Positions 47,839 through 59,929 of a stretch of DNA of 64,000 nucleotides are shown here, in pieces (positions within the stretch are counted from its first letter, which is position 1; each line of letters starts with the position of its first letter). The translations under genes and the position numbers were made by a program. This stretch comes from Cryptomeria japonica (taxonomy: Eukaryota > Streptophyta > Pinopsida > Cupressales > Cupressaceae), in NCBI RefSeq assembly GCF_030272615.1, contig NC_081413.1:141269872-141333871 (forward strand), in the 5' to 3' direction. Under the pieces are notes generated by a model. It was not told the origin of the DNA, ran no database searches, and saw only the letters and a list, made by a program, of their open reading frames with translations.

Positions 47839-49135
47839 TGTAGACACCCAAATTTGTCAACTTAATTAAATGAATATTTAGTATTTATTTGATTATTTAA
47901 CCATCGATAAATAATTAATTAAATTAAAATTTAATTAATTCATCTTAAACCTCTTCTCTTATTAATTAAATAAATTATTCAATTTATTTAATTTAATTCA
48001 TTTAACCATGTTCTAACAATTAATTAAATAAATAAAGCATATTTGTTTAATTAATCTCTCTCACATTTAAATAAATCAATATTTATTTAAATCTCTAAAA
48101 CCCCCCACTTGCATTCTCCTACAAATGCAAGTTGCACAATTTTAGTCGAAATAAATTAATTTTATTTTAATTAAAATATCATTTTATCCTCACCCACTTG
48201 CTCACTAACTTTCTTCTAGACTCGTCTAACCCCTTCTAATTAGCCTAATCCCCCTCTTTAATCATTTGTACATTCCCAAACAAAGATCACTTCTCAAAAA
48301 TGCCTCAAAGTTTTTGAAATGCATTAAAGGCTTTTATTTTTCAATAAGTTAACCCCCAAAGTCTTTCAAAGCCTTTATAGCTCTTACATAACCATTAATG
48401 GTTAGCTCAACCTCCCCACATGGTTAGAGACCTTCTCTCTAACTCAACCCTTATTTAACTCACGAGTCTCTTCAAACATTTATTGCTTTGACCATGGTTA
48501 TCTCCATTAACTCTTGCACAAGAGTTTATCCATTGGATAAAAGATTTATCCACTAACTCAAGCCTAACCAAACCCTCCTAGGGTAACCCTCATGTCATCT
48601 CAAGCATTTAATGCTTCTTCCCTCTCCTCTCAAGCCATCTCATGGATCCCAAACCCATCAATCTTGATCCTTCACAAGTCCACTCAATCTTAGCCATTCA
48701 ATCAACATTTTTCCCTATAAAAGGACCTCATTCCCCAAGCAAAAGAAGGAGGAGAGCATTAGAGCATTATTATTATAGTAAAATTCATATAGACATTAAT
48801 TAAGAGCTTTCTCATAGAAAAACATTTACCCTTGCATAAGCATTTGTTTTCATTTACAACCATCTTAAATCTTCATATGGCATCCATGGATAGTGCTAAA
48901 AGCTGAGAGCTACATTCATTTGGGACTTGGAGAGGAGAGGAACAAGGAAGAGCCAAAATCATCAAGCATAAGGTGGGAGTATTAGAGTTGTCTGGTTCTT
49001 TATCTTCGTATTTGCTTTGTTAATAGTCTTTCTTGATATGCTTTGAAATGGATTCATTTTCATGTTATGCTTATGGTTGAAAGTTTACTAACATGATTTC
49101 TTCATTGTCCACTAATCATGTTTTGACAACATCAG
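47839..49135 (+). mobile_element. Solo LTR (1297 bp) in array 1
   Basis: TGTAGACACCCAAATTTG... to ...TTTTGACAACATCA, flanked by exact GGTAC at 47834-47838 and 49136-49140. CTATAAAAGG near 48715 is a TATA box in + orientation. The array spacer (GTAGGTAC|AACATACCCC) is restored when the LTR is removed. Probably from a Ty3-gypsy element; no interior remains. Confidence 0.9.
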
Positions 49136-49190
49136 GTACAACATACCCCCTAGTACATACTAGGAGTTATAAAGACCTGAACGATCCCTT
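49136..49190. repeat. Last unit of array 1
   Basis: GGTACAACATACCCCCTAGTACATACTAGG-like array sequence continues briefly after the solo LTR, then ends in AT-rich DNA. Confidence 0.8.
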
Positions 49191-51073
49191 AATTTCAATT
49201 ATGAAAAAAGTACAAAAACTACAAATAATTACAAAAATCTTAAAATAAAGGTTTAATAAAATCTAATTAATATTTAGTTTAGTATAACATACTTAAAAAA
49301 TTTGAAGCCTTCTAATATTAGATATTTATTTAATTGAAAAAAAATTAATATAACATATTGGAAAAAAATTGAAGCCTTCTACAAAAGTCTTTAAAAAAAT
49401 TGAAAATCTTCATCACTTTATATAAAAAATGCCACTTTTATTTGCAAAAACAATTGATTTAATTCAAAAATGAATTATATTATTTCACACACCTTTATTT
49501 TCATATTTAAAAATAAATAAAATTATCCTTTGTATGGGTTTGAAGAGGCATGGTCGCTCAAATGACCAGTCGCGCCAACCTATAACGATCCGGCCGAAAT
49601 GTCCTAAGTGGCCACCACATCACCAAATTTGACAGATTTATGAAACTTCTGACTTCTGCAACAAAATTCTACAAATAAATTCAATTTATTAAAAAAACAA
49701 AAAATACCCTTTTGTAGAGATCAAAGTCAAGAATCTACTCATATAATTGTTAAGAATGTTTTGATTAGATTTAATATATATTATTTGAAAAATACTACAA
49801 GTAGGTATTCTAATGTTTGATAAGAGGCTGGTTTGAAAAACAAAAATATTGAATCACCTCAAAAAAAATTGAAAAAAATATGGTTCACTAGAGGAGAGAG
49901 CCTTCTCCAAAAGGGTATTTTTTTTATTATCAAAAATTAAATAAACAAAATGTGGTGGGAGATAAATATTGTCAAACCCAAGTATGTTCGACTTTAAAAT
50001 GTTATAATGAAGAAAATATACATCGAAAATTATTTATTTATTTATTTTTATGCATTGTATTTGTATGTTATCTATTAGAGATATCAAAATTAGAAAAAAA
50101 TAAGTTGATTTATATTTTGTTTTTTGGTGGGAACTAAAACCCTTAATTTTCAGCAATAAAAAAATTGACTTTAATTTTCATCAAATTTTACACATTTCAT
50201 CAGTTTACATCATCTTGAAATTCAAAATACAAATGCCGCTTTTATGGCATCAAAATTGAATAGTTATTGTTGTGTTAACGTTTTCCTTTATAAAAGTGTG
50301 ACATGGGTTTGTACTTTTACCCTTAGGGGCCAGTGAAAACTATCACTCAAATATTTTAAAACGCTTGCAAAATACGAAATAAATAGCTCAAGAATACAAT
50401 AACATGCACAAGAAATGGTCTCAACTAATTGGGAAAGATATTTTATCTTTGCTTCCAACAGCAAAACAAACCTTTAATCATATTACATTAATTGACTTCT
50501 TTTTTTCATATTCCCATTCAAGTATCCATTAACCAAGAGCCAACGAGAAAAAATACAATAATTTTTGCAAATGAAATACTATATACTCCAATGCTAACGT
50601 ATGCCTAAATAAACCCCTAAAATCAACTCTAATTGGGTATTTAACTTTCCTTAGGGAAATAATATACAACACTAACAATTCCTTACAAATGTGAACTGAT
50701 AGTCAATCTTCTTTGTTGGCATATTTGATAAGTGTAAAAGGAATACACACCATAGGAAAAATAATCATAGGTACGATTGAAAAGTTAAAAGAGAAACAAA
50801 AACTTTGGTTATGCTTTGTATATACAAAATACATGGTATTCACAATAGAAGCCTGGATAGTGAAATTTCATGAGCACAATCTTATCCTACATCTGACTAT
50901 ATTTGAGCATGATATGTTAAATAGTTTTGACATATGGTAGGTCTCTAGTCAATGACCTACTATACTCTTGCCATAATAAGCTCAGTGACCTCTAAATTAT
51001 TAGCGTATTTTGTAACGACCTCTAAATTTCGATGTGTATGTGAATGCAGACAACTACTGACTGTCAAGTAGTT
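49191..51073. other. Intergenic, AT-rich
   Basis: No gene was recognised. A 75-codon open stretch at 50713-50940 has no domain and is not called. A short GC-richer patch lies at 49545-49625. Confidence 0.4.
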
Positions 51074-51320
51074 CAAGCTGTTGTGGTAGAAATGTATGCA
51101 AAACGTGGGAACATCTACAGGGCATGCTAAACAAAATGCCTAAAAGAAATGTGGTCTTATGGAATGCCATGATCACACGATATGTACATAATGCATTCCT
51201 TGAAAAGGCTTTAGAAAATTTCAAGAAAATGCAATCGACAAGTGTAAAGCCAAATTGCACAACCTTTGCTAACATCCTCCCCTCCTATGTACAACATAAT
51301 AATAGTAGGGAGAATTCAGT
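51074..51320 (+). pseudogene. PPR-protein gene fragment
   Basis: Two frames give neighbouring parts of a plant PLS-type pentatricopeptide repeat protein: AVVVEMYAKRGNIYRAC (51077-51126), then, after a frame change, LNKMPKRNVVLWNAMITRY, EKALENFKKMQ and KPNCTTFANILPSY (51127-51290). PPR proteins bind organelle RNA. This is only about two repeats, with no start, no transit peptide and no C-terminal E/DYW domain, so it is a dispersed gene fragment. Confidence 0.75.
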
Positions 51321-51342
51321 AGGGCGAATAGGGTTTCTGTAG

Positions 51343-52153
51343 ACACTGTCAAAAAGAAACTGAACACAATCCTTTGAAAACCAAAGACGGAAGCGCTAAG
51401 AAAACACAAAGTCCTTTCTACTACTGCCCTTGCATACAAATCTTAAGAAAAGAGTGAAAACTTACCTAGAAAAAGCAATGCAGTGTGTCTAATTACCGCA
51501 AGGTATTCATTAATACGTTTTTGTGCAACAAGTAGAATGCACCGTCATGAAAACTGTTGGTTTTTTAACCTAAATAAAATTGATGAAACTTGTACTGAGC
51601 ATTTAATAAATAAATAAATGATATTAATGAAATCTGTACAACACTTACCGCGAGGACAGCTAAATTTTTTATTTTTTATTTTTATTAAAAATTATAATTG
51701 AAGTTAAAATATATAATTATATTTTTAAAATTAATTTAAGAAGTTTCAATTTTTCATATGATTGATTTAAATAAAATTTTAATTTAAACATATTTTTATT
51801 AATAATAGATGAAATTTTATTCCACCACTTCTAAAATCACATTACCTTGCTATTTTTTCTCGTTTCTATAACGTAAGTTCAAAGAAATTGATAGTTCCAA
51901 ATAATTTCTATGTTTCTTCTTCTCCTATCTCTAATCTTCAGAATAATATTCCTATGACTTCCTCTCTTATGACTTAAATGTTTCCAATGACGAGCACAAA
52001 TTGTGCATAATTTCTTTAGTTTCCTCCTCCTCATGACAATGGTTCAAAGAAGTTGACACTTCCAAGCAATTTCAATGTTTCTTCTTCGTGAGGGGTTAGA
52101 TGATTCATGGGAAATAACATTTCCTTGCATTCGCAGTTGCTCCTCCATTCTGC
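51343..52153. other. Spacer; right part is 5' flank of RNL copy 3
   Basis: The left half is AT-rich with nothing recognised. From about 51960 the sequence resembles the 5' flank of RNL copy 2 near 54390 (for example CACAAATTGTGCATAATT). Confidence 0.5.
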
Positions 52154-52162
52154 TATTTATAA
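52154..52162 (+). promoter_or_regulatory. TATA-like box of RNL copy 3
   Basis: TATTTATAA within TTCTGCTATTTATAATC, shared with the TATA-like site of copy 2 at 54501. Confidence 0.5.
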
Positions 52163-52189
52163 TCTCATTTGCTTTCGGAGGCAAAGCAC

Positions 52190-52927
52190 TTTCACAATTT
52201 CATAGTTGCTTATGAAAGCGGTATATATAAAGTTTTGAAGAGTTGTGATCTGAAGGAACTCGAGGAAACGCTGAATGGTTTGATGCTGGTCATCAATGTG
52301 ATACACGAAGTGAGTTTGGAATCGACATCGAACGAGTTGGAGCCAAAAATTCAAGAGTTCCAAAAGAAGCTCCAACAGGCACCGAATTGGAAGAGAAGTT
52401 TAAATCCCTTCAACCACAGGCAGCTCACGGTAAGGAGATCACCAAATTTGGGCAAAATGTGGGCATTGAATCAAATTAAATTGTTGAATTGTTCCCAGGC
52501 TATGAAGGATTCTTTCTCCACCCAATTGAAAATTTTGTGTGAGTCAATACAAAATTTGACCTTGGAGCAAGAAATTCGTTTCAACAATGTAATCTCCAAA
52601 TGCTGATTTTGCTGCGCAAATATGCGAGATTTTACAGTGGGATTGGGTACGCTGTCCACCCCGAGCTACTTGGGGGGATTCTAAAAGCATGTGATGGAAT
52701 TGAAAAAGCTTATTTTGCAGGATGGAGTGGACATGGTTGGAGTTACAGCAATTGGCGGAGCAAGAAAATCAGCATGTGCTATAGCCCTTTGCCATCATCC
52801 TCAAATCCAAGGCACCGATAGCTTCTGTTCTGCATAAATCTAGCACGTTAATTGAAATAGTAAGGGGGACATTTCCCTCTAATGCCACGACCCCATAAAG
52901 CATAGATGACTGCATGCATAGTTATTT
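52190..52927 (+). pseudogene. RNL copy 3: RPW8 region, mutated P-loop and exon 4 scrap
   Basis: Aligned with copy 2, this carries the RPW8 part (VAYESGIYKVLKSCDLKELE, LEPKIQEFQKKLQ, ALNQIKLLNCSQAMKDS). In the same frame it continues to KHVMELKKLILQDGVDMVGV and IGGARKSACAIALCHHPQIQ. Lesions: the segment with ATG and about the first 16 codons is deleted; TGA at 52604-52606; TAA in GGF-KHV; the P-loop is GGARKS (Gly to Arg); and the exon 1 donor is GGCACC instead of GGTACC. About 60 bases later, 52881-52927 matches the acceptor and start of exon 4 of copy 2 (GACCCCATAAAGC, GACTGCATGCATAG). Exons 2-3 are therefore deleted. Clearly non-functional. Confidence 0.82.
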
Positions 52928-54500
52928 TTGGTTTATTGTAAGTGATTTGTTGGGTGTGTGAAAGGATTGTTCGGTACCTCTTCAATTTGATTGAGACCAC
53001 CCTATGTCTTGGGGTCATTATTGAAATTTTTTCAGTATGGATACCCTTGTTTTCATCCGGTTGAACTTGGAGCATATTGGTTGTTATGGTGCGATGCTGT
53101 GAGAAAAAGAGAGAGTAAATTTGATAATCTTGTCTTATGATAATGTCCAAAACTCCCCCTCTTTACGGTCTTCTTGAAAGTACCATTGCTATGGGTTGTC
53201 TAGGAGCATATTGGTTGTTTTGGGTGTGTCTTAATGTTTTCCTTAATTGTGTTTGTTGTATATTAGAGTGTTCTAATGCTCTTTGATGTATCGTGGAGTC
53301 CAAAGCTTAGGGTTGTCGGAAGATCATTTATTGGGAGGTGAGTTTTCATTGGTTTTGGAAAGAAGTCTTCATGTGGAATTTGTGCAGCGTGATGTTTTTG
53401 TGACATAAGTGTTTGGAGGATTAGTATTCATTTGTTTACATTCTATTTGTTGTATTTCAATCATAAAGAATGTAATTTAATTTAAAAATGGCATTGTAGA
53501 GTTATTATAAATATGCAAGTTTGAGAATGTAATGGTCAAAATATATGGATTATGTGATGGTAAACAATTAAATAAAATATATAAACACTTTGTTTGTTGC
53601 ACTAAGAAAATAACATCACAAATAATTGAGATAATTGAAATGATATTTTTTTAAACTATAGATGTAATTTATAGAGAAAATTTAAAATGCTATTTGTAGT
53701 ATTGTTTGACAAATTTTATGTAAACAAAGTTATAAGGATTTGTTGAGATGACATTTTTTTAAAACTAAAATTAATTTTCCATATAAAATAATTTTAAATT
53801 AATGATTAAATCTTTATTTCTTTATAATTCATTTTTAATTTAAATCTAAATAAATGTATTTTATTTATATATATTTTTTAAATCCATTAAAAAAATAAAA
53901 ATTATTGAAGTTAAATATTTTAAGAAGAAAAAGATAATTCTCCATGATCACAAATTCCTTCCCTTCAGTCCTCTAAACTCTTCCACTTCAAATCTGTAGC
54001 TTGCCTTTCTGGAAGACATTTCAGAAAAAAATACCGTTGTGATGTATTATCAAATAAATTACCTACTATAATAAGAAAATGGAATGTAGTTTCAAATTAC
54101 CACCAAATGAAATACCCTCCCATAATTTTTTTGTTTAAAGGTCGTACCCTGTTATTCAACCATTTTCGAAAGCCTGTTGGGTTAAGGGGTGGAAGTTTAA
54201 GTATGCGGTTGTTCCCTACATTAAAAAATGGCGGGAGTGAAGCAAGCTCACTAGATTCTCTTCCATCCTCTGTTCTTGCAAGTTTCCTTCATTTGTCTCT
54301 ACCTCAAAGACTTCAATGGAGGCAACTTCTCTGTTTCTTCCTCTCGAATCTTCCGCGTCATCAGTATTATTATCTCTAAGACTTTGAATTGACTTTGAAT
54401 TCTTCCAATGGGAAGCACAAGTTGTGCATAATTGCTAAGTTTCTTCCCCCCTCATTGTTGAGATTGTTCAAAGAAATTGAGAGTTGCTCTTTCATTCTGC
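52928..54500. other. Intergenic; 5' flank of RNL copy 2 at right
   Basis: No coding region. From about 54240 it is flank related to that of copy 3. The open stretch 54107-54379 lies in this flank and is not considered a gene. Confidence 0.5.
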
Positions 54501-54508
54501 TATTTATA
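54501..54508 (+). promoter_or_regulatory. TATA-like box of RNL copy 2
   Basis: TATTTATA, 43 bases before the ATG at 54551. It is shared with copy 3 in a conserved TTCTGCTATTTATA context, which supports a short 5' leader. Confidence 0.5.
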
Positions 54509-54550
54509 CCTAGTCTCATCTACTGTCGGAGGCAGCAAAGCAATTTGACA

Positions 54551-57500
54551 ATGGCTGAGCTGGTAGCGGGAGCTGCCGTGGGACTTGCCTTCACGGTCGT
54601 TTATGAAAGCGGTAAATCTCTGTATAAAGTTTTCAGAAGCAGTGATAAGAAGGAACTTGAGCAAACTGTGAGTGGTTTGTTGCCGATCCTGGACGAGATA
54701 TGCGAAGTGAGTTTGGATCCGACATCGGACTCGTGGGTGCCAATAATTCAAGATTTCCATAAGAAGCTCCAACTGCAACAGAATCGCAAGCCAAGTATAA
54801 TCCCCTACAAGAACGTAAATCACAAAAAGAATGTGGAGAAGGAGATCACCAAATTCGCGCAAAATGAGTGTGTGCCCAGAATAGCATTGAATCAAATTAA
54901 ATTGCTGAATTCTTCCCAAAATATGAAGGATTCCGTGGAAACTTCGTGTGAATTAATAAGGAATTTAAGCATGCATCAAGAAATTGGTTTCAACACTGTA
55001 GACTCAAACTTGATGAAAAACATGCTGATTTTTCCAGGCAAATGTGTAAGATTTCACAGCAGGATAGGGAACTCTGTGCCCTTCCAGATACGCCGAGCTG
55101 CTTGGTGGGATTCGAGAAGCACGTGATGGAGTTGAAAAAGTTTGTATTGGAGGGCGGAGTGGACGTGGTTGGAGTTAAGCAATTGGCGGAGCTGGAAAAT
55201 CAGCACTTGCTATAGCCCTTTGCCATCATCCTGAAATCCAAGGTACCAATTGCTTGTGCTCTATTTTTTGGGTCTTTCCATTTCAAGTGCATAGATGTAG
55301 CCAAAAAAAAACAAAAACTTAATTATTGTTACAGAGTTTTGTTGTAGTTTCGTTTTGCCCTTCTTTTATGATTGTATCTTCATCCGGAGTTTTACCCTAT
55401 AGATTATCCTATCCTATTCAATGGAGGAAAGAACAATGTATATTGGGTTAGATTTTTTTTTTTTCTGTTAAAAGCAATGTAATCTTATATCCACTATTCT
55501 CATGATTTGCAGAGTTCTTCAAAAAGAGAGTAATATACATTGTCGTTTCAGAGAGCTCAGATCTCCTAAATATCCTCAAGACCATGTGGAGAAACATTGT
55601 TGGGGGGACACCACCTGATTTTAGAAATGTTGAGGACGCACACAACAAATTGCAATTGCAAATAAATTCAAGAAGAAATGAACCGATTCTGGTGGTATTG
55701 GATGACATTTGGCAGTTTTCTGACCTAAAAGAACTGTTATTCAAAGGGGAGCGATACATAACTATAGTAACCACCAGAGATAAAAAGACCATCCAGTCCA
55801 TCCCACCATGGTTCAACAAAGGCCATTATCCTCTACCATCTTTGCAAGAGGAGCATGCTATTTCACTTTTTTGCCGCTATGCCTTTGAGTTTGGCATGTC
55901 TACCATTCCAGATACACATAATCAAGAACTGGTCAAACAGGTAGCCTACTACTCACAATAACAGCACGGTCTTCAATTGTCTTCCCCAGATCTAAATGCA
56001 TGCTTAATCTAGCTTTATTAATGTGCAGGTACAAGAAGAGTGCAAAGGTTTGCCTCTAGCTCTTCAGGTAATTGGTAGCTCTCTGAATGGTGAGCCTGAC
56101 CGTGTTTGGGAAGCTACTAGGGATGCGCTTGCAAGAGGAGAAGCTGCAGATGATAATCAAATAAATGTCCTTCTTAAGCGCTTGGAAACAAGCATAAATG
56201 TGCTGAGTCTTGGTGAAAAGCAGTGTTTTTTGGACCTAGCCGTATTCCCAAAAGGACAAATCATTCCTGCAGATGTATTGTTAGACATTTGGGTGTATGT
56301 CCGTCGAATGAGACCGCATGAAGCTGTTCTTCTTCTACAGAAATTTGCCGCTCGCCATCTACTAGACTTGAAGAGGGATCCCTAGGAAGATTGCTACTTA
56401 TTTCAACTGTTTTCTACTTGTGCTTTATACTAGATTCGCTTGATGCAAAGGGTTTTCAGAAGAATTTTCAAAAGAAATGTTTAGCCTCACCATATAGTAG
56501 TTCGAATCTACTTGAATGATGTAGGTATAGATTTATTTTAAGGTTTGGGAATTGTGTGTTACTGATTTGCAGAGAAAGTCAGACTCTGCTCTGAGTTTCA
56601 AAACAAACTTCAACCGGAGGAAATCAAGTAGAATCCTTTTTTAATGTTATTCCCGGTTTCCAGGACAAGGGAAGGGATGGGGTTTTGAGGACAACAATTT
56701 AAAATAAGTAAAACAGCTCGATACATATATTTCCGGATAATAACAGGGGATAAAAATTGAAACAGGGAGTGGACGTTTTGCCCCCAAGGCACACTGAATT
56801 CATTTTTGACTCTCACCTGATTTCTTATAATAAGTTGTTTTCCTAACGTCTGATGCCAGGACCCCAGAAAGCAAAGACGACTGCATGAATAGTTATTCCA
56901 TTTCCCAACATGATGTAATGAGACAGTTGGCTCTGTTTTTGACGGAGCGAGACGATAAGGATCGTCTTAGGAGGCTGTATATGCCTCAAAAGCAATCTGA
57001 ATTTCCCCCAGAATGGCAAACAACTCAGATTGTTTCCATTCACAAAGGTAACGCCTGCAGCTACTCTTTTTTATTGTAATTCAAATATGCATGTGGTATT
57101 GCTCCTATCCAAAACATTGAAAATTCCTCATAGAATAGCATTGATTTCCAGGTTTGTTGGAATATATAGGGGCAATGGACACACAATGGCCCCAATTGGA
57201 ATTCCCTGAGGTGAAAGATTTGGTTTTATATTTCACTACAAGTGAATATTGCAGTCCGACATTTTTGGACACAATGAAAAAACTCAAGGTTCTGATAATC
57301 CATAATGACAATGCAAAACGAGCCAAGATTATTGGACTGGCTGGTTTCCAAGAACTTTCTTAGCTTAAAACTCTGCATCTTGAAAAGCTGATAGTTCCTT
57401 CCCTACACGAGGACTGCAGAGCCTTAAAGAGTTTGCAGAAAATATATCCGAGTCTATGTGAAGGGCTTGGTAAGGATAAACTGTTCAACTTGCCAGCGCT

Positions 57501-57990
57501 TTTGGAATTTAATGTGGACCACTGCAGTGATCTGGAGGAGTTGTCGGCAGGAATCTGTTATTCAAAATCTCTGGAAATTTTGTCAATTACTCATTGCCAT
57601 AGCCTTGCAAAGTTACCTGATGATTTGGGTAAGCTTGGATCACTTAAGGTGATAAGATTGTGTCAATCTCCAGGATTGAAAGCACTACCACTTTCCATCT
57701 GCAGTCTTGGAAATCTAGAATTGCTTAACATCTCATCCTGCATGGGTTTGAAGGTGGGCAGGAGAAAAGGCTCTGAATTGAAGAAAACCTTTCAATCATT
57801 AGCCCAAACGGCGTCTCTAAAAAAGGTGATCTGTGATGAGAATAATGAGCAGCTGTTCAGAAATAGCACCATGACTATGACTAGCCTTGAAGTTGAAGTT
57901 GTAAAAGAAGAATTCAATTTGAACTGGCTATTGACAGAATCTCAACCTTGCAGAAAAAGGAAAAGAGAAAACAGTGAGAATCAAGAATAG
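54551..57990 (+). pseudogene. RNL copy 2: full-length RPW8-NB-ARC-LRR gene with disabling lesions
   Basis: Exons: 54551-55242, 55513-55940, 56029-~56382, 56860-57047 and 57170-57990. Exon 1 starts MAELVAGAAVGLAFTVVYES (RPW8 domain, residues 1-150) and reaches the P-loop IGGAGKSALAIAL. Exon 2 has kinase-2 (LVVLDDIW) and RNBS-B (ITIVTTRDK). Exon 3 has GLPL (CKGLPLALQVIGSSL) and CFLDLAVFP. Exon 4 has the RNL-type MHD (SISQHDVMRQLALFL). Exon 5 is the LRR, ending in a basic tail (CRKRKRENSENQE). Lesions: about 5 extra bases at 55079-55083 and a 1-base loss near 55177, leaving the P-loop in a third frame; the exon 3 donor is lost (CCCTAGGAAG where copy 1 has CCCGGGTAAG) and gives TAG 56383-56385; and TAG at 57361-57363 in the LRR, where copy 1 has CAA. 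Assembly error could explain one, hardly all. Relatives are helper receptors for cell-surface and TIR-NLR immunity. Confidence 0.88.
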
Positions 57991-59929
57991 ATGGTTTCTA
58001 TGACAAGCAGAGCAGTTATTAAGAATAAGTGTTAATTATCTTGATAGTTATTTCTAAGTTCTTATATACAATGTAATTATATATATTAGTGCTTTTAGAT
58101 AGTCATTTCCATGAGAGTTTATTTTGCATGATGTTGGAATGTTCTTGAAATTCCTCCAAGTTCTAGTCAAAGTGAACTTCTCTAAGAACTTGTATTGCAA
58201 GTTTGCTATAATCTGTTTTAGGATTTAATAATATATTGTGTAAGTTTTGAAATGTGGAGTTTTTTAATAGAAAAGGTTATCCTTTTGTAAGTAAATCATG
58301 ATGTTATGATTTATGTGTATCGTTTGTATTATTTCATAAGTTCATCTTCAAATCTTTGTTATTTATTAAAATTTGCATAATATTTCTATCAAAATTAATG
58401 TAGGAAGCATTTCTGCACACGGTTGCTTGTTTGCAAGCAACAAACTTAATTGGGGATATAGAAAGATAGCTTTTGATATTACATTTCTTGGGATTTGGTA
58501 CATGAATATTTGTTATTCACTATTACTTTATTAAGACACGTTGGTCATGCCACTTGTCAACAAGATTATTTCTAATAATAATTAGATTGTCTTGATATAA
58601 GATATGAATTAGGGTAACATATTGTGTTTTATCTTCTCTTTTACAAGTTATAGAACAAAGTTTGTGTGTGTGTGTTTTGTTTTTCAAACTAATTTTCTAA
58701 GGATTTGTTTATCAAATTTATTATATAATTTTGTAATGGTGAGATTTGCATATTTTTGGTAGTTTTCATTTAATTAAGATTTGTGTTGATTGAATGTCTT
58801 TTATAGGATTATATATTGGCATGTGACATATTTTGTGTAAAGTTTAGTTCATTCCTCAATCCCTGTCTATCTTTATTTATTCTTATTGAAACACATTTCT
58901 ATGCTCACAACCTTATCTCTATCTTATATATGTTCATCCCAAAGATTCACCTCAATTATTAGCCTACACTTTCAAATAACCATTATTGATTTTAAGATCT
59001 AGAGTTCCAACTTCCTCACCTTAAGTCAATCTTACAAAGTGTGAGAATGATACATGTGTTGCATGAATTTAACCCAACATTCAAATTATTGACTCGCTCC
59101 TTTTTCACTAGCCATTAAGAGTTGACTTTGTACATGTTTGTATGACTATTCAATATGTCTTAGTATTATTAACAAAATTCATTCATGACCATTGAACCAC
59201 ATCTTGGAATCATTAAGCAATCCTAGAGCATTTGTACTTCAAGAAAATTTAATATCCTAGCATTAAAAGGAATCAATATTTGCATTGGAATCATCTAAGG
59301 ACCTTGTATGCTTGAGATGTTTACCTTTGATCACTTGAAAAGAGCCATAAAGTAAGACACGTGAGGTTTAATTGAGTCAAATGTGAACCCTTGTAATTGT
59401 ACAAGTTCCCTTGGGTATTTTTAAATATTTTCAATCTTTACAATTCAATTGAAAACAAATAAAGGGGGGAGCTAGGTTGCAAAATTATATAGTTTGTTGG
59501 AACAATCCCATGGGTTACAAAGTGGGAGATCATGCATCAAATCATGTTTTATGCTACCTTGACCCTTTAGCGCAATTCATCTGCCTTTGCTTTTGTACCG
59601 ACATATTTTTTGATTGTTCCTATTTTGCTTTGGAGTGGTGGTCTAGCTGGCAAGTTATTTTTGCGGAAAGTATTTGTTTATATTTTTGGACTTGGCTTAG
59701 AGGATGAAGAGGATAGTAGAGGAAATTAAAAAAATTAGAGATCCATGGTTTTGGCTCTAGTGTTGGTTACATTTTTGTATTCACTACAATGATTACAAAA
59801 TAAGAATATCTTATCTACTTTCATTTGGGGATTCTTGCATTTAAGTTTGTTCTATCTTTTCCATTCTAAGTTGTTTATGTTTTTTGTGGATTAATCTTCA
59901 ATCTCTTGATTTGAGTTGCATTACTACCA
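57991..59929. other. Intergenic, 3' of RNL copy 2
   Basis: No gene was recognised. There is a short TG run near 58663-58675. The 76-codon open stretch at 59477-59707 has no domain. Confidence 0.45.

Noticed and set aside
54389-54550. Upstream in-frame ATG-less extension of RNL copy 2
   Set aside because: The extension lies over the TATA-like box and leader shared with copy 3; MAELVAG at 54551 is the family-typical start.
59477-59707. 76-codon + strand ORF after a GGGGGGAG run
   Set aside because: No domain or homologous frame was found; the purine run lacks an adjoining TG...CA LTR.
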